DNA from: Microbacterium salitolerans | Lineage (GTDB): Bacteria > Actinomycetota > Actinomycetes > Actinomycetales > Microbacteriaceae | Direction: 5' to 3' | DNA: 64,000 nt | Assembly (NCBI RefSeq): GCF_019720895.1 | Contig: NZ_JAHKSH010000003.1 | Location: 558,001 to 622,000 of the forward strand | Shown here: piece after piece, positions 26,201 to 34,289 of the stretch | How the letters are laid out: each line of letters starts with the position of its first letter | Numbering within the stretch: position 1 is the stretch's first letter | Program-made: the position numbers and the translations under genes | The notes under the pieces: generated by a model | What the model saw: only the letters and a program-made list of their open reading frames with translations | Told to the model about the DNA's origin: nothing | Databases searched by the model: none

Positions 26201-29200
26201 CCGGGGCGCACCGTATCGATTCCCGTCCTCGCGAATGACACCGATCCCGATGGAGATCGTGTCGGACTCGTGCCCGACTCGATCGAGCTGGTCCCCGATG
26301 ACGCCGACTACAGCGTCGAGACGACGAGTGATCGCGTGCTGTTCACGGCTCCCGATCGTGAGATGACGACGCAGTTCCAGTACACGATCGAGGATGAGGT
26401 CGGAAACCCCGCGAAGGGCGTGGTGCAGGTCACGGTCGGCAAGGACGTGCCGCTCGAGCTGCCCATCGCGCGCGACGATCGAGTGCTGATCGATGCGGTG
26501 TCGGGCGACTTCACGGCGGAGATCGATCTGCTCGCGAACGACGAGGATCCCGACGGCACCGTCGACGACCTCACGCTCGACGTCGCGAGCGTCGAACCGC
26601 TTCCCGGGAAGGGCCCCGGCGTCGTGCGGGCCTCGGTCGAGGACCGCCGCCAGACCATCCCGTACACGGTGACGGATCCGGACGGCGGCGAGGCGACCGC
26701 GTTCCTCATCGTGCCGGCCAAGGACGATCTGCGACCCGTCCTCAAGGAGGGCGCGCACATCGAGATCAGCGACCATCACCCGTCGGATCCGCCCGTCGAG
26801 ATCCCCCTCGCCGACTACGTCGAGGTGGCGGAGGGGCGCGAGCCGCGTGTCACGTCTGCCGACTCGGTGACGGCGAAGAACAGCACCGGCGCGCTCGTGA
26901 AGGACCCGCAGACGCTGCAGTACAAGCCCACGCACCGGCTCGAGGGCTCCGCCGACATCACCTTCGAGGTCACGGACGGCGACGATCCGGACGATCCCGA
27001 CGGCCGCAAGTCGGTTCTCACGATCCCGATCACCGTCTCCGATCCGGCGAATGAGAAGCCCGAGTTCACGAACACGTCCACGACGCTCGGCGCGGGCGAT
27101 GATCCGGTCTCCGTCGATCTGGCGCAGCGCTCGTACGACATCGACGGCGACGCGCTGACGTATTCGTTCTCCGGGCCCCGAGAGTTCGGCGGGGTCACGG
27201 CGAAGATCGAGGGCGACGTGCTGACGGTCGCGGCCGATGCGGAGTCGCGCGGGCAGTCGGCGTCGTTCGACATCCTCATCGACGACCAGGAAGCCGGGAC
27301 GGTGGACGGGCAGATCCACGTGACGGTCTCCGCATCGAACCGGCCGCTCCCGGCGGCGAACGATGACGACCTCGGACGGGTCCACCAGGGCGAGCCGCAG
27401 GAGGTCCCCGTCCTGCAGAACGACTCGAACCCCTTCGAGGGCGAGGCGCCTCTCCGGATCATCGACGCCGAGGTCATCGAGGGGGAGGCCTCCGTCAGCT
27501 TCACGGATTCGGGAGTGACGCTCACCCCGAACGACGGGACGAGCGGGTACGTCACCGCGCGCTACACGATCGCCGACGTGACGGACGACGCGGATCGGTA
27601 CGTGCAGGGAGCGATCACGGCGACCGTTCTCGGGGTCCCGGACCAGCCGGGAACTCCCTCGGCGAATGACGTCGGCAACCGCGAGGCGACGCTCACCTGG
27701 ACGGCGCCGACGAACAACGGCGCGAAGATCACGGAGTACCTCGTCGAGGACTACCTCGGCAGCGGCTACACCGAGACGTGCACGGCGACCGTCTGCCACC
27801 TCACGGGGCTGACGAACAACCGCGAGTACCAGTTCCGCGTGACGGCCGTGAACGAGGTCGGCCCGTCGACCGCGTCCGAACTGAGCCAGGTCGTGCGCCC
27901 CGACGTGAAGCCGCAGGCCCCGAACCCGCCGCAGTTCACGCTCGAGCCGGGCAGCCGCGACCAGCGACTCGGCATCCGCTGGAACACCCCCGAGAACGAG
28001 GGGTCCCCGATCAAGGGCTACCTCGTGCGGCTCGAGGGAGGCGGAGAGACGCGGCTCGTCGATGCGCTCACGGACTCGACCTCGACGTCGCACATCTTCT
28101 CCGGGCTGAAGAACGGCACGCAGTACCGCTTCCAGATCGCCGCGATCAATGACGCGGACATCCGCGACCCCGAGGGGTGGTCGTGGAGCGGATGGTCGGC
28201 CGCCGAGAAGCCGGCGACGGTGCCGTCGACTCCCGGGAAGCCGTCGGTCGAGCGCACGGACCAGCCCTACGGCGAGAACGAATTCCGTGTGACCTGGGGC
28301 GCGCCCGACAGCAACGGCGGCGACGGCATCTCGAGTTGGACGATCCGCGTGCACCACGGCGACGACGTCGTCGATCGCATCTCGCGTCCGAACGAGGGAC
28401 GGGCGACGACGATCGTGCTCGCGAACTCTCCGACGGAGTACCGGTTCTCCGTGGTCGCGACGAACCGCGAGGGCAGCAGCAAGGCGAGCTCCGCGAGCGC
28501 CCCGGTCCGCTCCTACAGTCCTCCGGGCCCCGTGACGGATGTCTCGGCGAAGGCCGGGGACGGATCCATCGACGTCTCGTGGAAGAAGGCCGATCCGAAC
28601 GGCGTCCGCGATGGCGACGTCCAGTACGACTACCGCCTCAACGGAGGCTCGTGGGCGGCGCTCCCGAACGGATACCGCGATCAGGGAGGGAAGGCGGCGG
28701 CGACCCTCCCCGCGCAGAACGGCGTGGACACGGTCGTCTCGATCCGCGCGCGCACCTCGATCGACGGCTCGAACTGGAAGACGGGCCCCGCCGGCACTCT
28801 CGACGAGCCCGTGCGTCCCTTCGGCCCGCCGCCGAAGCCCACGATCACCCGCTGGTCGGGGACGACGCACGCGCAGAACTTCGGCGTCGATGTCACGACG
28901 CAGTACAACGGCCGCAACATCGAGTACATGCGGGTGCGCGTGACCGCCGCCAACGGAAAGGTCTTCGAGGAGACGAAGGGCGGCAACGGCAATTCCGCGC
29001 GCGAGCCGTCGATCTCGATGCGCATCGACAAGCTCCTCCCTCCCGCGACCTACGCCACCGTGGAGACGGTGATCCGTAACACGGAGGGCCAGGAGGCGAC
29101 GGCGAGCGCCGAATACTGGGTGCCACGGCCGGAGTTCACGATCGACTATCGCGACACCGACACGACCCGTCCGAGCGGCAACGAGTTCACCCTGCGGTGG

Positions 29201-29470
29201 AAGAACCTCGCGCCGCCGTCCCAGCCCTGGTCGGGGTTCATGTACCAGTGCCAGGAGAAGGATCCGGACAGCGGTGAATTCCGCGACGCCGGGAGCGGCT
29301 ACTTCGGCTATGAGAGCGCCTCCGGCTCGGGATCCGACGACATCGAGTGCCTCCGCAACCGTCAGGATCCGGGCACCTACCGCATCGCGATCACGCACGA
29401 CTACCCGCAGGTGCCCTGGGGTTCGCGCCTGACCAACGAGGTCACCGTGAAACCGACGCCCCAGAGCTGA
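23222..29470 (+). CDS. Giant Ig-like/fibronectin-III surface protein, N-terminally anchored
   Basis: The protein has 2082 residues. A basic start and one hydrophobic helix (about 12-35) anchor it; no sortase motif is present. Residues ~40-390 look like a beta-propeller (repeated VVD/VDG and TLTTIDT-like strands). From ~400 to ~1465 there are nine or ten cadherin-like/Big_9 Ig modules of about 95 residues, several marked by a calcium-type loop such as VLDNDNDPDGD or LANDTDPDGDRV. From ~1473 to ~1900 there are several FN3 domains with SWTIRV- and YRFSVVATNREG-type strands, then two less clear beta domains. It heads an eight-gene locus with MoxR, DUF58 and a Ser/Thr kinase. Start ATG 23222 has GGGGGAG upstream. 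The role is unknown; an extracellular scaffold or wall-sensing rod is plausible. Confidence 0.85.
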   Translation: MTAMTWLRARKSTVAGAAIVVAGAVTLTGFAVAYDGNPTAEVELDDGSVWVTKTSSEVMGHLNTESALLDGQMRIESTDTIDIMQEGDDVLYLDHGSDQLSRVDAVSMVPGDETDVVAGSQVQRGGDTVAILGPDDGQLYVVPISELGTFDPEERDAAAEVSPDAALTVSADGTVHAFAPSDRTLTTIDTSSTGETVGEPETRTLENIEAGAAVQLTTVGETPVVFDESSGLVQSPEGLSTSIGSAEQVRLAADAASGRSVRLASASALIEVPLDGAEPTRVAAAAEGEAVEPLVVDGCAYAAWRGTNQVIRDCLGADDDLQKVVESAPAEASLVLRSNGDDVVLNDAAGGASWLASDEMQAVNNWDDLTPPEGDSRQSDETVETDLAEIQPPDRTQGNRAPIAEDDEYGVRAGRSAVLPVLDNDNDPDGDVLTIAVDEDPAIGSVEPIQDGRALQITLAPSETSGSATFRYTVDDGAGGSDSATVRIDVHPEEENAAPVQKELRPTVAVETGGSVTYNVLPDWIDPDGDDIYLAAVQPQEGDEVDFTADGQVTYRSLTPRQGPIDVQVTVSDGQDTGTGTLSLSVRPVGTVKPVTNADHVVMYAGETARVEPLVNDINAASESLGLSGVAPHAQVTTELDAQGEAFTVAGETPGTFYLDYTASAGMQSAAGLVRVDVLEREDTSDEPPVAVRDTAYLPAGGEVLIDVLQNDQDPSGGVLVVQSAAVQEAQGVSAAVLGQSTVQITDRAMLEEQAVITYNIHNGSKQATGEIIVIPVPPTDRARAPIAMNDSATVRAGDVVTIPVTDNDHHPNGESFSVDPEFVEQPSDEMGQIFVAQDDVRFRAAPDAQGQVRAIYTVVDAKGQEASAAVTIDIVPWNEEINSAPIPQTVTARTLAGSDARIEIPLDQIDPDGDSVDLVGPADASAKGRITEQGADYLTYAADRDATGVDTFQYRVVDTFGEEAIGTIRVGIAPPESINQAPNAMSDEVAMRPGRTVSIPVLANDTDPDGDRVGLVPDSIELVPDDADYSVETTSDRVLFTAPDREMTTQFQYTIEDEVGNPAKGVVQVTVGKDVPLELPIARDDRVLIDAVSGDFTAEIDLLANDEDPDGTVDDLTLDVASVEPLPGKGPGVVRASVEDRRQTIPYTVTDPDGGEATAFLIVPAKDDLRPVLKEGAHIEISDHHPSDPPVEIPLADYVEVAEGREPRVTSADSVTAKNSTGALVKDPQTLQYKPTHRLEGSADITFEVTDGDDPDDPDGRKSVLTIPITVSDPANEKPEFTNTSTTLGAGDDPVSVDLAQRSYDIDGDALTYSFSGPREFGGVTAKIEGDVLTVAADAESRGQSASFDILIDDQEAGTVDGQIHVTVSASNRPLPAANDDDLGRVHQGEPQEVPVLQNDSNPFEGEAPLRIIDAEVIEGEASVSFTDSGVTLTPNDGTSGYVTARYTIADVTDDADRYVQGAITATVLGVPDQPGTPSANDVGNREATLTWTAPTNNGAKITEYLVEDYLGSGYTETCTATVCHLTGLTNNREYQFRVTAVNEVGPSTASELSQVVRPDVKPQAPNPPQFTLEPGSRDQRLGIRWNTPENEGSPIKGYLVRLEGGGETRLVDALTDSTSTSHIFSGLKNGTQYRFQIAAINDADIRDPEGWSWSGWSAAEKPATVPSTPGKPSVERTDQPYGENEFRVTWGAPDSNGGDGISSWTIRVHHGDDVVDRISRPNEGRATTIVLANSPTEYRFSVVATNREGSSKASSASAPVRSYSPPGPVTDVSAKAGDGSIDVSWKKADPNGVRDGDVQYDYRLNGGSWAALPNGYRDQGGKAAATLPAQNGVDTVVSIRARTSIDGSNWKTGPAGTLDEPVRPFGPPPKPTITRWSGTTHAQNFGVDVTTQYNGRNIEYMRVRVTAANGKVFEETKGGNGNSAREPSISMRIDKLLPPATYATVETVIRNTEGQEATASAEYWVPRPEFTIDYRDTDTTRPSGNEFTLRWKNLAPPSQPWSGFMYQCQEKDPDSGEFRDAGSGYFGYESASGSGSDDIECLRNRQDPGTYRIAITHDYPQVPWGSRLTNEVTVKPTPQS

Positions 29471-29505
29471 CCGGCCCCACCAGCCAATCGAAAGCGAGAT
29501 ACACC

Positions 29506-30489
29506 ATGACGATGACCCCGCAGCAGGCCGGGTGGTTCCAGGGCACCTTCAACCGCCTCGTCGACAACGTCGACCGCGCCCTCATGGGGAAGCGCGACGT
29601 CGTGAGCCTCGTGCTGGCGTCGATGCTGGCCGAGGGGCACGTCCTGCTCGAGGACGCGCCGGGCACGGGCAAGACCAGCCTGGCGAAGTCGCTCGCGGCC
29701 ACGGTGCAGGGCACGTCGAGCAGGATCCAGTTCACCCCCGACCTGCTGCCGAGCGACGTGACGGGCGTGACGATCTACGACCAGAAGACCCAGTCGTTCG
29801 AGTTCCACAAGGGGCCGGTCTTCACATCGATCCTGCTCGCGGATGAGATCAACCGCGCCTCGCCGAAGACGCAGTCGGCCCTGCTCGAGGTCATGGAGGA
29901 GGGTCGCGTCACGGTGGACGGGGTGACGCACGATGTGGGGCGTCCGTTCCTCGTCGTCGCGACGCAGAACCCGATCGAGACGGCGGGAACGTACAAGCTG
30001 CCCGAGGCGCAGCTCGACCGCTTCCTCATCAAGGCGTCCATCGGCTACCCCACCGTCGACGTCACCGAGCGGATCCTCCTGGGCTCCGCGGAGCGCAATC
30101 CGTCGTCGAAGCTCACACCGCTCATCACGACCGAGGCGATCGCCGACATGGCCGACCTCGGCGCGACGGTGCACGTCGACGGCGCCGTGCTGCGCTACAC
30201 GGCCGAGCTGGCAGAGGCGACGCGCGCGGATCAGGACACACGCCTGGGCGTCTCGGTTCGCGGCGCGATCTCGATGATCCGCCTCGCGAAGGTGTGGGCC
30301 GGCGCACAGGGCCGCCACTACGTCATCCCCGACGACATCAAGGTGCTGGCGCAGCCCGCCTGGGCGCACCGTCTCGTGATGGATCCGGAGGCCGAGTTCT
30401 CCGGTGTGCAGCAGAGCACCGTGATCCAGCGCGTGCTGAGCGAGGTGCCCGCGCCCCAGAACCGCGCGCAGCAGGAGCCTGTCGACTGA
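29506..30489 (+). CDS. MoxR family AAA+ ATPase
   Basis: The protein has 327 residues. Motifs: Walker A DAPGTGKTS, Walker B SILLADEINRASPKTQ, sensor region ATQNPIETAGTYKLPEAQLDRF and a C-terminal lid. MoxR ATPases act as chaperones that fold or activate complexes, usually with a DUF58/VWA partner, which is exactly what lies 2 bases downstream. In this locus it probably matures the membrane complex formed by the DUF58, transglutaminase-like and giant Ig-like proteins (inference). ATG 29506 follows an AAAGCGAG ribosome site; an upstream in-frame ATG lies inside the giant gene and is rejected. Confidence 0.92.
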   Translation: MTMTPQQAGWFQGTFNRLVDNVDRALMGKRDVVSLVLASMLAEGHVLLEDAPGTGKTSLAKSLAATVQGTSSRIQFTPDLLPSDVTGVTIYDQKTQSFEFHKGPVFTSILLADEINRASPKTQSALLEVMEEGRVTVDGVTHDVGRPFLVVATQNPIETAGTYKLPEAQLDRFLIKASIGYPTVDVTERILLGSAERNPSSKLTPLITTEAIADMADLGATVHVDGAVLRYTAELAEATRADQDTRLGVSVRGAISMIRLAKVWAGAQGRHYVIPDDIKVLAQPAWAHRLVMDPEAEFSGVQQSTVIQRVLSEVPAPQNRAQQEPVD

Positions 30490-30491
30490 GC

Positions 30492-31811
30492 ATGACGATT
30501 CCCTCCGCGACGCCGATGAGCGCCGTGCCGGCCGGCATGGCGCCGTCGGACGCGCCCGTGGATCCGCAGACTCCCGAGTTCTCCCGTCCGGAGGAGAGCC
30601 GCGCTCCCTGGTGGCGCGTGGCCGTGTACCTGCTCGCGGAGGCCGGGCGCGGACTGCTCTCGGGCGCCCGCGTCATCCGGCCGATCGGGTGGATGGCGAT
30701 CATCGGCGCGATCGTCCTGTGGATCCTCGGCCCGGCGTACGGGTGGCGGGAGATGACGACCGGCGCGATCGTGCTCACAGTGATCGTCGTCGTGTGCGCC
30801 CTGTTCCTCATCGGTCGCACCGGCTATGACGTCGCGCTCGATCTGCACCGCGACCGCGTGATCGTCGGCGAGCACGCCGAGGGCGGCCTGATCCTCACGA
30901 ATCCCGCGAAGAGGCCGATCGCCGCGTCGCGCGTGGTCCTGCCCGTGGGGGAGGGCCGCGGCATCTTCGCCGTGCGCCGCCTCGCGGCGGGCGAGAGCGA
31001 GACCGAGCTCTTCCAGATCCCGACGCACCGCCGCGGCGTGCTCGAGGTCGGCCCGGTGAGCGTGCTGCGCGGGGATCCGCTCGGGCTGTTCGAGCGCATC
31101 GAACGCAAGGACGACCCGACGGATCTCTACGTGCACCCGCGCACGGTGCGATTCGAGGGGGAGTCGCTGGGGTTCGTGCGCGACCTCGAGGGTCTTCCGA
31201 CGACGGACCTCGCGCGCGACGACATCTCGTTCCACGCGCTCACGGAGTACCAGCCCGGCGACGATCTGCGGCACGTGCACTGGCGCTCGTCTGCGCGCAC
31301 CGGCACTCTCATGATGCGCACGTACGAGCAGACCAGACGCTCGCACTTCGTCATCGCGATCTCGCGCGCGGCGCACGAATACCGCACGGATGCCGAGTTC
31401 GAGCTCGCGGTGTCGATCGCGGCGTCGATCGGACGCCGGGCGATGCGCGATTCGTTCGAGGTCGATCTGCGCACGCAGTCGCGGGCTCTCCGCGCGGGCA
31501 ACGAGCGTCAGATGCTCGACTCCCTCTCCGACATCGAGCCCGAGCGCACGCGCGAGCGCATCGACGAGCTCGGCGCGTTCGTGGGCTCGAACATCCCGTC
31601 CGCCAGCTTCGTCGTCCTCGTCACCGGGCGCGGCGCGACGGCGACCGACCTCAAGTCGGCGGCCGCGCGGATCCCTCCGGGGGCGCGCACGCTCGTGTGC
31701 GTCGCCGACGAGGGCGCGGACCCCGAGCTGCGTCGCATCGCCGACGCGCACGTCGTCTCGCTCGGCACGCTCGACCAGCTTCCCCGCGTGCTGAGGAAGG
31801 CGCTCGCATGA
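30492..31811 (+). CDS. DUF58 domain membrane protein
   Basis: The protein has 439 residues: a ~40-residue proline-rich cytoplasmic start, two membrane helices (about 68-85 and 93-113), a beta domain with TLPVxEGRG-like strands, then the DUF58 signature YQPGDDLRHVHWRSSARTG (about residue 252) and a VWA-like C-terminal fold. DUF58 proteins pair with MoxR ATPases. The ATG lies 2 bases after the moxR stop, and the stop overlaps the next ATG (ATGA), so coupling is strong. Confidence 0.9.
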   Translation: MTIPSATPMSAVPAGMAPSDAPVDPQTPEFSRPEESRAPWWRVAVYLLAEAGRGLLSGARVIRPIGWMAIIGAIVLWILGPAYGWREMTTGAIVLTVIVVVCALFLIGRTGYDVALDLHRDRVIVGEHAEGGLILTNPAKRPIAASRVVLPVGEGRGIFAVRRLAAGESETELFQIPTHRRGVLEVGPVSVLRGDPLGLFERIERKDDPTDLYVHPRTVRFEGESLGFVRDLEGLPTTDLARDDISFHALTEYQPGDDLRHVHWRSSARTGTLMMRTYEQTRRSHFVIAISRAAHEYRTDAEFELAVSIAASIGRRAMRDSFEVDLRTQSRALRAGNERQMLDSLSDIEPERTRERIDELGAFVGSNIPSASFVVLVTGRGATATDLKSAAARIPPGARTLVCVADEGADPELRRIADAHVVSLGTLDQLPRVLRKALA

Positions 31812-34288
31812 CCACGCCGCCCCTCACCCGCCGGGCCGCCTCGCGCGCGGCGTCGGCGCGTCCGGCGCCGACCCGTCCGGCTCCACTGTCGGCTCGCCGA
31901 TGGATCCTCGACCTCGCCGCGATGGTCCTCCTCCTCACGGTGCCGATTCTCGTGCTCGCCCCCGTCTTCGACGCGGGCCGATTCTTCGTGGGCGCCTATG
32001 GTGGCCTCCTCGTCGGGCTCGCGCTCGCCGCCGCGGGCGCGCTGTGGCGGTGGCACATCCTCGTCCTCGCTCCGGCGACGGTCGCGGCCTACTTCCTGTT
32101 CGGCGGAGCGCTGGCGCTCCCGTCGACGACGATCGGCGGCGTCGTCCCCACGCTCACGACCCTGCGTGAGCTGGCGGTGGGGTCCGTCACGATGTGGAAG
32201 TCCTTCGTGACGACGGTCGTCCCCGTCGCGGTCGACGACGGCCACCTGCTCGTGCCGTTCGCGATGCTGCTCGTCGCGGGCGTCCTCGCGGGCAGTCTCG
32301 CGCTGCGCGTCACACCGCCGGTATGGGCTCTCCTTCCGGTGCTCGCGACCGTCGTGCTGGCGATCGTCCTCGGCACGCCGGATCCGCCCGTGTGGCTGCC
32401 GTACCTGCTCGGCGCGTGCTTCGTCGTCGTCGCCATCGTGTGGCTCGCGCTGCGCGAGGCCTGGTCGCCCAAGCGCGAAGCGGTGTCGGTCGCAGGCCGC
32501 GCCGCGGGAGGTTCGACCGGCGGGACCGGCGCCAGAGTCGTCGCGGGGATCGCCATCATCGCGGTCGCCGCGGGCATCGGCCTCGCATCGCAGCTCGCCG
32601 CCCCGCGCAACGAGGTGCGCGAGGTCGCCCGCGACACGATCGTGCCGCCGTTCGAGCTCTACGACTATGCGAGTCCGCTGCAGTCGTGGCGCTCGATCGT
32701 GCGCGATCACCCGACGCCCGACGAGCCGCTCTTCTCGGTGGCCGGCCTGCCGGAGGGGGCGCGCGTGCGCCTCGCTGTCCTCGACGGCTACGACGGTCTC
32801 GTCTACAACGTCTCCGACGCGGGTGACGCGCGATCGAGTGACTTCTCTCCGCTCCGCAGCAACATGGCGGAGGGCGAGACGGGTGACGAGGTGACGGTCG
32901 ACATCGAGATCCAGGAGTACGCCGGTCCCTGGCTGCCCGGCACGGGCGTCATCGACGCGGTCGAGTTCGCCGGCGACGGCGAGCGCGTCGACGAGCTGCG
33001 CCGCTCGACGTACATCAACGAGGAGACCGGCACCGGAATCGCGGTCGGCGGACTGCGTTCCGGCGACGTCTACGCCGTCACCGCGGTGCTTCCAGAGGTG
33101 CCTGCGCCCGAGGACCTGGCGGATGCGGCATTCGCGAAGCCCGAGCTGCCGCCCATGGGCCAGACGCCCTCGGATTCGGCTTCGGTCGCCGCCGACATCG
33201 TGGATCGGGCCGAGGCGGCCGAGGCAGGAGCGCTGTCGCAGTACGACAGCGTCGTCGCGATCGAGGAGTGGCTGCGCAACAGCTACTTCAGCCACGGCCT
33301 CGCGAAGGAGGACACGGGGCGCTCGGAGGACGATCCGCAGTCGCGAGCCGGGCACGGCGCGCAGCGCATCAGCGAACTCCTGGGGGCAGAGCAGCGCGTC
33401 GGCGACGACGAGCAGTACGCCGTCGCGATGGCGATCCTCGCGCGCGAGCTCGGCATCCCCGCCCGCGTCGTCATGGGGTTCCACGCCGACGAGAACGACC
33501 CCCACGTGGATCCGTTCGTCGCCTCGGGGGCGAACGTGCACGCGTGGGTCGAGGTCGCGTTCCAGGGGCACGGATGGGTGCCGTTCGATCCCACGCCCCC
33601 GGAGGACAACGAGCCCGATGAGATCACGGAGCAGCCGCGCCAGGAGCCGCGGCCGCAGGTGCTCCAGCCGCCGCCCCCGCCGCAGGAGCCCGCCGACGAG
33701 CCGCCGCTCGTGCCGAACGAGCGCGAGGAGAACGACGACGACGAGCCGCTGCTGTCGCCGTTCGTGTGGCAGATCATCGCGATCTCGGGCGTCAGTCTGC
33801 TCGTCATCGCGCTGGTGCTGTCACCGTTCCTGATCGTCGCCGCGATCAAGCTCGCGCGTCGCCGAGAGCGGCTGCAGGCCGCCGAGCGCGCCGACCGCAT
33901 CGCGGGTGGGTGGAGCGAGCTCATCGATCGCGCAACCGACCTCGGCGCCTACCGACGCGTGCCGCTCCCCGCGGGCGAGACGCGCCACGAGGAGGCGCGG
34001 ACGGTCGCGGCGCGATTCCATGAGCCGCGGGTCGTGCAGCTGGCGGTCGAGGCCGATTCGCGGGTATTCGCGCCCGCCGATCCGACCGACGATGATGTCG
34101 CCCGCTATTGGGACGACGTCGACGCGGTCGTCGGCGACATGCGCCAGAAGTCGACGCGATGGGCCCGATTCCGGGCGCGGCTCAGCGTGCGCTCCGTGTC
34201 GAAGAACTCCCCGATCCGTCGCGGGTTCCGCGCACTTCGTGAGAAAGTCGCAGAAGCACGAGAAGTCGTGAGCAGAAGGGGGAGCTGA
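31808..34288 (+). CDS. TgpA-like transglutaminase-domain membrane protein, catalytic Cys absent
   Basis: The protein has 826 residues. Six or seven helices (~30-245) form the DUF3488/TgpA-type membrane part, followed by an extracellular region. The transglutaminase-like core is at ~470-600, and a Pro/Glu-rich linker, one more helix (~655-680) and a ~145-residue cytoplasmic tail come after it. In active enzymes a Cys sits at the start of the AxxxLARxLGIPARVVMGF helix; here the sequence is RVGDDEQYAVAMAILAREL, with Asp534 in its place. The His strand (ANVHAWVEV) and Asp strand (GWVPFDPTPPE) remain. It may bind rather than cut or crosslink peptides. The ATG overlaps the DUF58 stop. Confidence 0.87.
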   Translation: MTTPPLTRRAASRAASARPAPTRPAPLSARRWILDLAAMVLLLTVPILVLAPVFDAGRFFVGAYGGLLVGLALAAAGALWRWHILVLAPATVAAYFLFGGALALPSTTIGGVVPTLTTLRELAVGSVTMWKSFVTTVVPVAVDDGHLLVPFAMLLVAGVLAGSLALRVTPPVWALLPVLATVVLAIVLGTPDPPVWLPYLLGACFVVVAIVWLALREAWSPKREAVSVAGRAAGGSTGGTGARVVAGIAIIAVAAGIGLASQLAAPRNEVREVARDTIVPPFELYDYASPLQSWRSIVRDHPTPDEPLFSVAGLPEGARVRLAVLDGYDGLVYNVSDAGDARSSDFSPLRSNMAEGETGDEVTVDIEIQEYAGPWLPGTGVIDAVEFAGDGERVDELRRSTYINEETGTGIAVGGLRSGDVYAVTAVLPEVPAPEDLADAAFAKPELPPMGQTPSDSASVAADIVDRAEAAEAGALSQYDSVVAIEEWLRNSYFSHGLAKEDTGRSEDDPQSRAGHGAQRISELLGAEQRVGDDEQYAVAMAILARELGIPARVVMGFHADENDPHVDPFVASGANVHAWVEVAFQGHGWVPFDPTPPEDNEPDEITEQPRQEPRPQVLQPPPPPQEPADEPPLVPNEREENDDDEPLLSPFVWQIIAISGVSLLVIALVLSPFLIVAAIKLARRRERLQAAERADRIAGGWSELIDRATDLGAYRRVPLPAGETRHEEARTVAARFHEPRVVQLAVEADSRVFAPADPTDDDVARYWDDVDAVVGDMRQKSTRWARFRARLSVRSVSKNSPIRRGFRALREKVAEAREVVSRRGS

Positions 34289-34289
34289 C

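Noticed and set aside
23924-29398. Minus-strand open frame of about 1824 codons opposite the giant Ig-like gene
   Set aside because: It is a shadow of the plus-strand gene: Arg/Val/Asp-rich and without motifs, whereas the plus strand shows regular Ig and FN3 repeats.
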